NCBI RefSeq assembly: GCF_016429255.1
Contig: NZ_JAELUG010000023.1
Location: forward strand, 1 to 64,000
Reading direction: 5' to 3'
Source of the DNA: Rhizobium sp. ASV8
GTDB taxonomy: Bacteria > Pseudomonadota > Alphaproteobacteria > Rhizobiales > Rhizobiaceae
Length of the DNA stretch: 64,000 nt
The translations under genes and the position numbers were made by a program. Shown here piece by piece: positions 26,074-34,451 of the stretch. Within the stretch, counting starts at the first letter, position 1. Each line of letters begins with the position of its first letter. The notes beneath the pieces were generated by a model. It was given only the letters and a program-made list of their open reading frames with translations. It was not told the origin of the DNA and ran no database searches.

Positions 26074-27354
26074 TCAGCGTGCAAGATTGACGAGGACATC
26101 CAGCAGGTCGGCGCCAGACTGGAAGACCTTGGAGTTAGCCGTGTAGCTCTTCTGCGCCTGGATCATATCGGTGAGCTGGCCGGCCAAGTCGACGTTCGAG
26201 GCTTCCAGCGAGTTGGACTGGATGTAGCCGAGGCCGTTGCTGTTGGCGAAGCTCGTGACCGTGACGCCGGATTCGGCGCTTGCCTGATAGACGTTGCCGC
26301 TGAGAGGTGTCAGCTTGTCCGGGCTTGCGACGGTTGCCAACGGGATCTGGTAAATCGGCTTCGGATCGCCGGTCTTGTAATTGGCGTAGACGACGCCGTT
26401 CTTGTCGATGCTGACACCGGTGACCGGGCTTGCCGCCTGTCCGTTGGTTGAACCCTTCGAGCTGAAGTCGGTGGCTTTCTGCGTCATCTTGGTCATATCC
26501 ATCGCAATCGCTCCGCCGGTCTTCGGATCGTTGATGGTAAAGTTGCCACCGCCCGTCAGATTGCCGTTCGTATCGAACGTCAGCGTACTGGTGGCGACAG
26601 GACCAGATGAGTAGGGGAAAGACGAGCCGGTACCGGTCGCCGCGTCGGCATTGCGGTAGACGGCAACTTCCCACTTGTCCGGCGCTGCAGGGCTCGTGGT
26701 GGCAGCCTGTACCTTCGTATAATAGATATCATACATGACAGTGTTGCCGAGCTTGTCATAGCCGACAACCGAGCTCTTTTGCGTGTTAGCCGTCACCGGC
26801 GCGGTGTTCGCGCTCGGAAGTCCTGAGGTCGCAACCGTCGCATTCGAGTTGAGGTTGCCGGTGAACGTACCCGATGTCGATGCGGAGTTGGCAAGGCCGC
26901 TTTGATTGACGTTGATCGGGATCAGGCCATCGAAGCCGTTGACCACGACGGCCGGAGCGCCCGACGCATAGGAATAGCCCATCAACGTGTAGCCGGCGGA
27001 ATTCACGAGGTTACCGTTTGCATCGGGGGCGAAGTCACCCGCGCGCGTCAAAACTGTTTTGCCGTCGGCACCCTGGACCACGAAGAAACCGGCGCCCTGG
27101 ATAGACAGGTTGCTGTTCGACGAAGTCGATATGGTGTCGCCCTGCTTCGACACGGAATAGCTGACATGCGTCTCGACGCTGCCGGAATTGTAGTCCCCAC
27201 CGCCCGAAGGCAGAATCAGCGATGAAAAGCTCGCAGAGCCTGCCTTATAAGCGGTTGTATTGACGTTCGCGATGTTGTCCGACACGACGCTGAGGCGATT
27301 TGCCTGCGCATTCATGCCTGAAACCGCCGTTTTCATGCTACCAAAGATGCTCAT
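26074..27354 (-). CDS. flgE: flagellar hook protein FlgE
   Basis: A 426-residue flagellar hook protein. The N-terminus MSIFGSMKTAVSGMNAQANRLSVVSDNIANVNTTAYK is the flagellar rod/hook signature, the middle has FFVVQGADGKTVLTRAGDFAPDANGNLVN, and the C-terminus LEASNVDLAGQLTDMIQAQKSYTANSKVFQ is the hook C-terminal helix. The start at 27354 follows GAGGAAC. Length suits a rhizobial FlgE. No other flagellar gene is nearby, and the gene has its own terminator, so it is a stand-alone, possibly second, hook gene. Confidence 0.93.
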   Translation of the reverse strand: MSIFGSMKTAVSGMNAQANRLSVVSDNIANVNTTAYKAGSASFSSLILPSGGGDYNSGSVETHVSYSVSKQGDTISTSSNSNLSIQGAGFFVVQGADGKTVLTRAGDFAPDANGNLVNSAGYTLMGYSYASGAPAVVVNGFDGLIPINVNQSGLANSASTSGTFTGNLNSNATVATSGLPSANTAPVTANTQKSSVVGYDKLGNTVMYDIYYTKVQAATTSPAAPDKWEVAVYRNADAATGTGSSFPYSSGPVATSTLTFDTNGNLTGGGNFTINDPKTGGAIAMDMTKMTQKATDFSSKGSTNGQAASPVTGVSIDKNGVVYANYKTGDPKPIYQIPLATVASPDKLTPLSGNVYQASAESGVTVTSFANSNGLGYIQSNSLEASNVDLAGQLTDMIQAQKSYTANSKVFQSGADLLDVLVNLAR

Positions 27355-27509
27355 TGGTTCCTCGCACGTTGCTGATGCAGCCACGATAGCCAGAGTGACT
27401 TGTGTGAAGCTGGTTTTTTGCCTGTGCGGCGCAAGCTTGAGGCAATCTCGTCGAGCCATGGCATGTGTTGCGGCGGCGGGTCTCCTGAAGTCGCAGTCTG
27501 ACGAATACC

Positions 27510-28223
27510 CTATTGCCGGAGCGCAGGGGCCGGGAAATCCAGTACGTTGCGCGTATAGCTCTCGACCAATGCACTGAAAGGCGTACCATCCGGCAGTTTC
27601 AACACCGCATGATGCTCGAGAAGGAGCGGCGGCAAGGAGAGTGAGCCGGTTGTGGGTGCCGGAAGATCCGTTGCCATCTCCCAACCTTCCGGAAGTGGTA
27701 ACCAGAGCAATTTGGCCGAGAGGTTCGTGCGGGTGAAATTGAGAGGCTGCACTGCTCTCCCGAAGGCGATATCGCTCGAATTCAAGGCCTCGTTCATGTC
27801 GGCCGTCAATCTTGACGGTACATACCAGTTATCCGCCTCCGACAGGACACGATCTCCGCAGGCGAGACGAACGCGGCGATAGGCAACCGGCTCATCGGGT
27901 TTGACGGCCAGCAGTTCGCGGATATGGATATCGGCCTGCTTGTCCTGTCCGCGCACGCGCTGCGCCACGATTTTTGTTCCGGCCGGTGCAAGCTTGTGGG
28001 CTGCGCACCAACGATCGAGCGTCAGAGTGGCGCTGGCATTGCTCAGCAGTTCGGCATTCAGTGTCTGGAGAACGGCAAGGGCTTCGACGCGTGCAGTCGG
28101 AGTGTCGGGCCATTGTGAGGCGGCAGGCACATCCTGCGCCATCGAAGGCTGCGCGCCCAGCGCGATGGTGGCCACGCTCGCCAGCGCAACGGTCCGGATG
28201 AATGTCGAAGAGCGGAAGATCAT
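27510..28223 (-). CDS. exported protein, possibly chorismate lyase-like
   Basis: A 237-residue protein with a Sec signal peptide (cleavage near GAQPSMAQ, about residue 30). The body has VAYRRVRLACGDRVLSEADNWYVPSRLTADMNEAL and, near the end, HHAVLKLPDGTPFSALVESYTRNVL, an arrangement that recalls the chorismate lyase/UTRA fold. The family assignment is tentative, and an exported chorismate lyase would be odd. The ATG at 28223 is chosen because it starts the signal peptide and has AAAGGA upstream. Confidence 0.5.
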   Translation of the reverse strand: MIFRSSTFIRTVALASVATIALGAQPSMAQDVPAASQWPDTPTARVEALAVLQTLNAELLSNASATLTLDRWCAAHKLAPAGTKIVAQRVRGQDKQADIHIRELLAVKPDEPVAYRRVRLACGDRVLSEADNWYVPSRLTADMNEALNSSDIAFGRAVQPLNFTRTNLSAKLLWLPLPEGWEMATDLPAPTTGSLSLPPLLLEHHAVLKLPDGTPFSALVESYTRNVLDFPAPALRQ

Positions 28224-28417
28224 GAGAGATGAGATCCTTTGTGCGGGCAAACCATGCGCAATCGAAAGCAGGAATTTCGGCCTTGCAGACCCTTGCCGGT
28301 CTTATCGAGGCTTAAAATGGAGAAAAGCTCGCCGTCGGCAAGTCCCGGATTGTGCGGGGAGGGAGGATGCGGCAATTGGCCCGTCAACTACGGAAGGCTG
28401 CAATTGTGCGGCCGTGT

Positions 28418-29137
28418 TCACCAATTCTCCGTTCGGCCAATGTGGATGCTGTGGACGCTTGCCCTCTCCTGGGCGACGAACTCGGTCAGCGCGGCAGGGA
28501 TGTCGACGCTCGAACTGTGTCGTGCAAGAATGCGAAAGCCCTGTGGAAGGCAGGTGGCGACACGGTCGATGATCTTTTCGTAGTCGACGATGAGCATTTC
28601 TCTCCCAACCGTCAGATCGAACAGTACGGGGTCGAGGATCACATGCTCATTCTCGCAAAACCAATATGAGGAGATCGTGAGATCGGGACGGTAGCCGATC
28701 TGCGCGGGCAGGTTCCGCCGCTCGAATTCGACCCTTCCCGGAAGGTCTGCGGCTGACATGAGTTGCTCGCCGAGCGAAAGCTGGATTTCCGACGCATCCA
28801 ATCCATGAAGCTCGAGATTGGGATTATCGGCGAGATAGGCAAAGGCCAGGCTGAATGCGCCGGAGCCGCAGCCGAGATCGCATACTCTCCGATAGCTGTG
28901 GATCCTGCTTCCGAGATTGGCGAGTGCCCGCAGGCATTTCAGCGAATTGCGCATCCCGAAGGCACGTGTGAAGGCATCTGCCGAACGGACATAGTCGAAA
29001 ACCTCGATCTGACGCCGGCTTTCGACTGCGTTGAGCAGCGCAATGGAGTCCATATTTGGGCGATAGACGTGATGGCATCGGAGCAGGACGTCGGCAAACT
29101 CGTCAAAATGTCGTGTCCGTTCTTCCGCGTGTGCCAT
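28418..29137 (-). CDS. class I SAM-dependent methyltransferase-like protein
   Basis: A 239-residue protein with a SAM motif I (VCDLGCGSGAFSLAFAYLA, about residues 85-103) and an acidic residue two strands later (LELHGLDASEIQLSLGEQL). An N-terminal helical extension of about 80 residues precedes the fold. The C-terminal half (REMLIVDYEKIIDRVATCLPQGFRILARHSSSVDIP) is compatible with the fold. The substrate and pathway are unknown. Confidence 0.65.
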   Translation of the reverse strand: MAHAEERTRHFDEFADVLLRCHHVYRPNMDSIALLNAVESRRQIEVFDYVRSADAFTRAFGMRNSLKCLRALANLGSRIHSYRRVCDLGCGSGAFSLAFAYLADNPNLELHGLDASEIQLSLGEQLMSAADLPGRVEFERRNLPAQIGYRPDLTISSYWFCENEHVILDPVLFDLTVGREMLIVDYEKIIDRVATCLPQGFRILARHSSSVDIPAALTEFVAQERASVHSIHIGRTENW

Positions 29138-29302
29138 GCAAGCCTATCCTCACCCGTCCTTGCAAAGGAAGGCTTTCTTCAAGCACGATTGAAGAGGGAT
29201 TGGTAGGGATACGCCTCCATGGCAACCGGCAGAGGATCTAAAAAAGTCATCCGGCTGCCGGCACGGATTTTCAATGTGAACTCGTCCCTGAGCTGCCTGC
29301 GA

Positions 29303-29806
29303 CTATGATCGCACGCCGTCACCATGCCAGCTGTGTGAGACCGGCACCGGAAAACCTTCGAAGGTCTTGAGCGTATCGAGGACGATCGAAGTTTTTACAT
29401 GCTGCACGGACTCATGAGGCAGCAGCACATCGTTGACGAACCGCGACAGACCAGCCAGCCCGCGGGTTGCGACCTTCAGGTGATAGTCCATCTCACCGGT
29501 GAGCGCATAGGCCTCCAGCACTTCCGGCAGCCCGTTGATCAGCTGGGAAAAGCGGCGGGCATTATCTCTGTTGTGGGTGGCGAGCGTCACGGAAATGACC
29601 ACGAGCATATCCAGCCCCAGCTTCTGACGATCGAGATTGGCCTGATAGCCGCGGATATAGCCTTCCGCCTCCAGCCGCGTACGTCGCCGGGAACATTGCG
29701 ACGGGGAGAGGGCGATGCGATCGCCCAGTTCATTGTTGGTCAGCCTTCCATCCTTCTGGAGTTCCTCCAGCAGCCGCAGATCCAGTTTGTCGAGTTGTTC
29801 ATCCAT
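29303..29806 (-). CDS. Lrp/AsnC-family transcriptional regulator
   Basis: A 167-residue Lrp/AsnC protein: helix-turn-helix at about residues 8-50 (LDLRLLEELQKDGRLTNNELGDRIALSPSQCSRRRTRLEAEGYI) and an AsnC ligand domain (VLEAYALTGEMDYHLKVATRGLAGLSRFV). It is divergent from hppD and shares a 130-base promoter region with it, so it probably controls tyrosine/homogentisate catabolism in response to an aromatic amino acid. That ligand is inference. Confidence 0.92.
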   Translation of the reverse strand: MDEQLDKLDLRLLEELQKDGRLTNNELGDRIALSPSQCSRRRTRLEAEGYIRGYQANLDRQKLGLDMLVVISVTLATHNRDNARRFSQLINGLPEVLEAYALTGEMDYHLKVATRGLAGLSRFVNDVLLPHESVQHVKTSIVLDTLKTFEGFPVPVSHSWHGDGVRS

Positions 29807-29838
29807 TGCGTAAAACTTCCAAAATGCTCACAGATCGT

Positions 29839-29871
29839 GTATAATATTTACGCCTTGCATCGAGAATGCAA
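29839..29871 (+). promoter_or_regulatory. hppD promoter -10 box and inverted repeat
   Basis: A consensus TATAAT (29839-29844) is followed at about +1 by the inverted repeat CTTGCAT-CGAGA-ATGCAAG (29853-29871). A good -35 box is not evident, as expected for a regulated promoter. The repeat is a candidate site for the divergent Lrp/AsnC protein. Confidence 0.5.
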
Positions 29872-29936
29872 GCACATTGCGCGCGTTTGGAGCCATACTT
29901 TGCATCATCAAGGTTTGGCCTTCCGAGGAGGAGAAC

Positions 29937-31046
29937 ATGGGTCCTTTCCCGCATGACGCACCGCCGTCCGAAATCACCGCCGACAACCCGGCCGGTACCG
30001 ACGGTTTCGAATTCGTCGAATTCGCTCATCCCGAACCCGAAAAGCTGCGCGAGCTCTTCACGCGCATGGGTTATGCCCCGGTCGCCAAGCACAAGGCCAA
30101 GGACATTACCGTCTGGCGCCAGGGCGATATCAATTACATCCTGAATGCCGAGCCCGGCAGCCATGCCGCTCGGTTCATCGCGGAGCACGGTCCCGCTGCT
30201 CCGTCGATGGCGTGGCGCGTCGTCGACGCCAAGCACGCCTTCGAACATGCCGTCTCGAAGGGCGCCGTTCCTTATGAGGGAAATGACAAGGCGCTCGATG
30301 TTCCGGCAATCGTCGGCATTGGTGGTTCGCTACTCTATTTCGTCGAAACCTATGGCAAGAAGGGATCGGCCTACGAGGCCGAATTCGATTGGACCGGCGA
30401 CCGCGACCCGCGTCCGACGGGTGTCGGCTTCTATTTCCTCGACCATCTCACGCATAATGTCTTCCGCGGCAATATGGACAAGTGGTGGGACTTCTACCGT
30501 GACCTGTTCAATTTCAAGCAGATCCACTTCTTCGATATCGACGGCCGCATCACCGGTCTGGTCAGCCGCGCGATCACCTCGCCCTGCGGCAAGATCCGCA
30601 TTCCGCTGAATGAATCGAAGGACGATACCAGCCAGATCGAGGAATTCCTGAAGAAATACAAGGGCGAAGGCATCCAGCACATCGCCGTCGGCACCGACGA
30701 TATCTATCAGGCGACCGATACGCTTGCCGATAACGGCCTGCGTTTCATGCCGGGCCCGCCGGAGACCTATTACGATATGTCCTATGCGCGCGTGAACGGG
30801 CACGAAGAACCCATCGAGCGCATGAAGAAACATGGTATTCTGATCGACGGCGAAGGCGTGGTGAATGGTGGCCTGACGAAGATCCTGCTGCAGATCTTCT
30901 CCAAGACCGTCATCGGCCCGATCTTCTTCGAGTTCATCCAGCGCAAGGGTGATGAAGGCTTCGGCGAAGGCAATTTCCGCGCATTGTTCGAGTCGATTGA
31001 AGCGGATCAGATCAAGCGCGGCGTCATCGGCACGGCAGCTGAGTGA
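29937..31046 (+). CDS. hppD: 4-hydroxyphenylpyruvate dioxygenase
   Basis: A 369-residue Fe(II) dioxygenase that turns 4-hydroxyphenylpyruvate into homogentisate. It has two VOC-fold halves. The probable iron ligands are His in FLDHLTHNVFRGNM, His in GIQHIAVGTDDI and Glu in FFEFIQRKGDEGFGEGNFRALFESIE. GAGGAGGAG precedes the ATG at 29937. It is the first gene of the homogentisate operon; hmgA follows after a short spacer with a stable hairpin. Confidence 0.96.
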   Translation: MGPFPHDAPPSEITADNPAGTDGFEFVEFAHPEPEKLRELFTRMGYAPVAKHKAKDITVWRQGDINYILNAEPGSHAARFIAEHGPAAPSMAWRVVDAKHAFEHAVSKGAVPYEGNDKALDVPAIVGIGGSLLYFVETYGKKGSAYEAEFDWTGDRDPRPTGVGFYFLDHLTHNVFRGNMDKWWDFYRDLFNFKQIHFFDIDGRITGLVSRAITSPCGKIRIPLNESKDDTSQIEEFLKKYKGEGIQHIAVGTDDIYQATDTLADNGLRFMPGPPETYYDMSYARVNGHEEPIERMKKHGILIDGEGVVNGGLTKILLQIFSKTVIGPIFFEFIQRKGDEGFGEGNFRALFESIEADQIKRGVIGTAAE

Positions 31047-31054
31047 TCTCTATG

Positions 31055-31078
31055 CGACCCGGTGTTCGCACCGGGTCG
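31055..31078 (+). other. intercistronic UUCG hairpin
   Basis: CGACCCGGTG (31055-31064) and CACCGGGTCG (31069-31078) form a perfect 10-bp stem closed by TTCG, an exceptionally stable tetraloop. No T-run follows. It is likely to protect the hppD transcript or tune hmgA expression rather than stop transcription fully. Confidence 0.65.
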
Positions 31079-31103
31079 TCAGCATTTCCGGGAGGAGCGA
31101 GCG

Positions 31104-32465
31104 ATGGACCAAACGATACCGAAGGCTTCCGACCGTCAGGCAACGGCGTCCGAGAAGCTGCAATACATGCCCGGCTTCGGCAATGACTTCGAGACGGAGT
31201 CGCTGCCGGGCGCTTTGCCGCAGGGCCAGAACAGCCCGCAGAAATGCAACTACGGTCTCTATGCCGAGCAGCTCTCCGGCTCGCCTTTCACCGCGCCGCG
31301 CGGCACCAACGAACGGTCCTGGCTTTATCGCATTCGTCCGAGCGTTCGCCACACGCGCCGCTTTTCGAACGCTTCCTATCCGCTCTGGAAATCCGCGCCC
31401 TGCCTCGACGATCACTCGCTTCCGCTCGGCCAGCTTCGCTGGGATCCGCTGCCGGAGCCGAGCGAGAGACTGACTTTCCTTGAGGGGATCCGCACGATCA
31501 CGACTGCCGGAGATGTCCTGACCCAGGCCGGTATGGCCGCTCATGCCTATGTCTTCAATGAGGACATGGTCGACGACTACTTCTTCAACGCCGATGGCGA
31601 GTTGCTTGTCGTCCCTCAGGTCGGCGCCATCAGAGTGTTTACCGAGATGGGCATCATCGACGTCGAGCCCTCTGAAATCTGCATCATCCCGCGCGGCATG
31701 ATGTTCAAGGTCTCGCGCCTCGGCGATGAAAAGGTCTGGCGTGGCTATATATGCGAGAACTACGGTGCCAAGTTCACATTGCCGGATCGCGGGCCGATCG
31801 GCGCGAACTGCCTGGCCAACCCGCGCGATTTCAAGACGCCCGTTGCTGCTTTCGAAGACAAGGAGGCGGCTTGCCGCGTGCACGTCAAATGGTGTGGAAA
31901 ATTCTATGTCACCGAGATCGGCCACTCGCCGCTCGACGTGGTGGCATGGCACGGCAACTACACACCTTATAAATACGACCTGCGGACCTTCTCTCCCGTC
32001 GGCGCTATCCTGTTTGACCATCCGGATCCGTCGATCTTCACCGTGCTGACGGCACCGACCGAAAGTGTGGGCACGGCGAATGTCGATTTCGTCATTTTCC
32101 CGCCGCGCTGGCTGGTGGCCGAACACACCTTCCGGCCGCCCTGGTATCACCGCAACATCATGAGCGAGTTCATGGGCCTTATCCATGGCCAGTATGATGC
32201 GAAGGAAAAGGGTTTCGTGCCAGGTGGTATGAGCCTGCATAATATGATGCTTCCGCATGGACCTGACGCTTCCGGCTTCGAAAAGGCATCCAATTCCGAG
32301 CTGAAGCCCGTGAAGCTGGACCACACCATGGCCTTCATGTTCGAGACCCGGTTTCCGCAGCAGCTGACAAAATACGCGGCCGAGCTCGAAACGTTGCAGG
32401 ACGATTATCTGGAGTGCTGGGACAATCTGGAGCGGAGATTTGACGGCACGCCGGGTATCAAGTGA
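31104..32465 (+). CDS. hmgA: homogentisate 1,2-dioxygenase
   Basis: A 453-residue enzyme that opens the homogentisate ring to maleylacetoacetate. Typical features are [26 protein letters not shown] near the N-terminus, [13 protein letters not shown], and the metal-site region [53 protein letters not shown] stands before the ATG at 31104. Length fits the bacterial family. Confidence 0.97.
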   Translation: MDQTIPKASDRQATASEKLQYMPGFGNDFETESLPGALPQGQNSPQKCNYGLYAEQLSGSPFTAPRGTNERSWLYRIRPSVRHTRRFSNASYPLWKSAPCLDDHSLPLGQLRWDPLPEPSERLTFLEGIRTITTAGDVLTQAGMAAHAYVFNEDMVDDYFFNADGELLVVPQVGAIRVFTEMGIIDVEPSEICIIPRGMMFKVSRLGDEKVWRGYICENYGAKFTLPDRGPIGANCLANPRDFKTPVAAFEDKEAACRVHVKWCGKFYVTEIGHSPLDVVAWHGNYTPYKYDLRTFSPVGAILFDHPDPSIFTVLTAPTESVGTANVDFVIFPPRWLVAEHTFRPPWYHRNIMSEFMGLIHGQYDAKEKGFVPGGMSLHNMMLPHGPDASGFEKASNSELKPVKLDHTMAFMFETRFPQQLTKYAAELETLQDDYLECWDNLERRFDGTPGIK

Positions 32466-32586
32466 AGACAGAGCATGTCGCGCAAACCTCAGAAGCCGTT
32501 TGCGGCAACGACCTGCGAAAAATCAGGGACCTGAAGCGCGTTTCGCTCTTTAGGCCTTCCGCATTCTCTGACAGTGGAACCAGACA

Positions 32587-33603
32587 ATGAAGCTTGCGAC
32601 TTTGAAAGACTCGACCAGAGACGGCCGGCTTGTCGTCGTCTCGCGCGATCTTACCATCTGCTCGGAGGTCGGTCATATCGCCCGCACCCTTCAGGCGGCG
32701 CTCGATGATTGGGAGCATGTGGCGCCGAGGCTTGCGCGCGTTGCCGAAGGGATCGAGACCGGTGCCCAGCCGACGATCCGGTTTCACGAGCATGACGCCG
32801 CCTCGCCGCTGCCGAGGGCCTATCAATGGGCCGACGGCTCGGCCTACGTCAACCATGTGGAACTGGTGCGCAAGGCGCGCAATGCCGAAATGCCCGACAG
32901 CTTCTGGGTGGATCCGTTGATGTATCAAGGCGGCTCCGACTGCTTTCTCGCTCCACGCGATCCGATCGCTATTGCCGACGAAGCCTATGGAATCGACATG
33001 GAAGGCGAGGTGGCGGTCATTGTTGGAGATGTCGCCATGGGCTCCAGCCCCGAAGCTGCCCGGGAAGCAATCCGCCTAGTGATGCTCGTCAACGACGTGT
33101 CGCTGCGCGGCCTGATCCCGCAAGAGCTGGCAAAGGGCTTCGGCTTCTTTCAGTCCAAGCCGTCATCGGCTTTTTCGCCCGTCGCGGTCACGCCCGATGA
33201 ACTGGGCGAAGCCTGGGATGGCGGCAAGCTGCATCTGCCGCTGCTGGTCACGCTGAACGACAAGCTCTTCGGAAGGGCGAATGCGGGCATCGACATGACA
33301 TTCGATTTCGGGCAATTGGTCGCGCATGCTGCCAAGACCCGCAACCTCGTTGCCGGCACCATCGTCGGCTCGGGGACTGTGTCCAACAAGCTTGATGGCG
33401 GGCCGGGCAAGCCGGTCGGAAATGGTGGTGACGGCTATTCCTGCATAGCCGAGATCCGCATGATCGAGACGATCGAGACCGGCGCGGCGAAAACACCCTT
33501 CATGCGCTTCGGCGATCAGGTTCGCATCGAGATGCATGATCGCACCGGCCACTCGATCTTCGGAGCCATCGAGCAGACCGTGCGGAAATATGAAGGGCCT
33601 TAG
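32587..33603 (+). CDS. fahA: fumarylacetoacetate hydrolase family protein
   Basis: A 338-residue FAH-fold hydrolase that splits fumarylacetoacetate into fumarate and acetoacetate. The catalytic domain includes DSFWVDPLMYQGGSDCFLAPRDPI, the metal-binding YGIDMEGEVAVIVGDV (Glu and Asp) and NDVSLRGLIPQELAKGFGFFQSKPSSAFSPVAVTPDEL. This shape matches the bacterial two-domain FAH found with hmgA. The maiA start is 5 bases after its stop. Confidence 0.93.
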   Translation: MKLATLKDSTRDGRLVVVSRDLTICSEVGHIARTLQAALDDWEHVAPRLARVAEGIETGAQPTIRFHEHDAASPLPRAYQWADGSAYVNHVELVRKARNAEMPDSFWVDPLMYQGGSDCFLAPRDPIAIADEAYGIDMEGEVAVIVGDVAMGSSPEAAREAIRLVMLVNDVSLRGLIPQELAKGFGFFQSKPSSAFSPVAVTPDELGEAWDGGKLHLPLLVTLNDKLFGRANAGIDMTFDFGQLVAHAAKTRNLVAGTIVGSGTVSNKLDGGPGKPVGNGGDGYSCIAEIRMIETIETGAAKTPFMRFGDQVRIEMHDRTGHSIFGAIEQTVRKYEGP

Positions 33604-33608
33604 GCGCG

Positions 33609-34244
33609 ATGAACGACGTCGTCCTTTACGATTACTGGAGATCGTCGGCGAGCTACCGTGTTCGCATCGCGCTCAACATGCTCGGGATCAGCTACAGGAC
33701 TGTGCCGATCAACCTGCTGGAAGGCAGGCAAAAGAGCCCTGAATATCTGGAGCTCAACCCGCAGGGCCTCGTTCCGACGCTGGTGATCGATGGGCAGGTC
33801 ATGACACAGTCGCTCTCCATCGTCGAGTATCTGGCCGAGCTGCGGCCGGAACGCGCATTGCTGCCGGCCGGCATTGCGGACCGCCAGCACGTGCGGACGC
33901 TTGCCTATGCGATTGCCATGGACATCCATCCGATATGCAACATGCATGTCGCAGCCTATGTCACGACCATAACGGACAAGGGCGATGCTCGCGAGGAATG
34001 GATGAGGCATTTCATTGCCGACGGACTTCGCAAGCTCGAGCGAATGTTGGGCAAGTTCGACGGCGCCTTCAGCTTTGGCGATACGCCGGGCATGGCGGAT
34101 ATCTGTCTTGTTCCTCAAGTCTACAATGCGCGCCGCTGGGGTGTTGATCTGACCGACCTCACCCGGATCGTCGAGATCGACGGCAGATGTGCCAAGCTGT
34201 CTGCCTTTCAAGCCGCCCATCCGGACCGCGCAAAGCCCCAATAG
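33609..34244 (+). CDS. maiA: maleylacetoacetate isomerase (zeta-class GST)
   Basis: A 211-residue zeta-class glutathione transferase that isomerises maleylacetoacetate to fumarylacetoacetate using glutathione. The N-terminal thioredoxin-like domain has the zeta signature DYWRSSASYRVRIALN (here YDYWRSSASYRVR, with the catalytic Ser) and NPQGLVPTLVIDGQVMTQSLSIVEYL. The C-terminal helical domain has FSFGDTPGMADICLVPQVYNARRW. It completes the pathway of the operon. Confidence 0.95.
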   Translation: MNDVVLYDYWRSSASYRVRIALNMLGISYRTVPINLLEGRQKSPEYLELNPQGLVPTLVIDGQVMTQSLSIVEYLAELRPERALLPAGIADRQHVRTLAYAIAMDIHPICNMHVAAYVTTITDKGDAREEWMRHFIADGLRKLERMLGKFDGAFSFGDTPGMADICLVPQVYNARRWGVDLTDLTRIVEIDGRCAKLSAFQAAHPDRAKPQ

Positions 34245-34394
34245 GAGAGCTTCGAGCTCGGTCCGATCATATTGCGAGGCGATCGGCCCCGCTTGTCTCG
34301 CCGCGTCTGTTAGATGGTGCCCATACAATCAGCATTCCTTAGTGGTTCCTATTTGGAATTGCCGGTTGCAGAAAGTTGCCCGCTTTTTATGTGG

Positions 34395-34412
34395 CTGTCA
34401 TATGCCTTTTAT
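34395..34412 (+). promoter_or_regulatory. Pho box before the alkaline phosphatase gene
   Basis: CTGTCATATGCCTTTTAT: one perfect CTGTCAT half, a 4-base spacer and a degenerate second half, the layout of PhoB sites in rhizobia. It lies about 40 bases before the ATG. PhoB activation under phosphate starvation follows from the family. Confidence 0.65.
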
Positions 34413-34451
34413 AAGGGGGAGGGGGAAGTAACCAAGACGCGGGGGTATTCA

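Noticed and set aside
27355..27684. N-terminal extension of 110 codons on FlgE
   Set aside because: The hook signature starts at the Met at 27354, which has its own ribosome-binding site. The extension is unlike any flagellar protein.
31050..32324. 424-codon minus-strand frame opposite hmgA
   Set aside because: Shadow of a highly conserved gene; no ribosome-binding site and no family resemblance.
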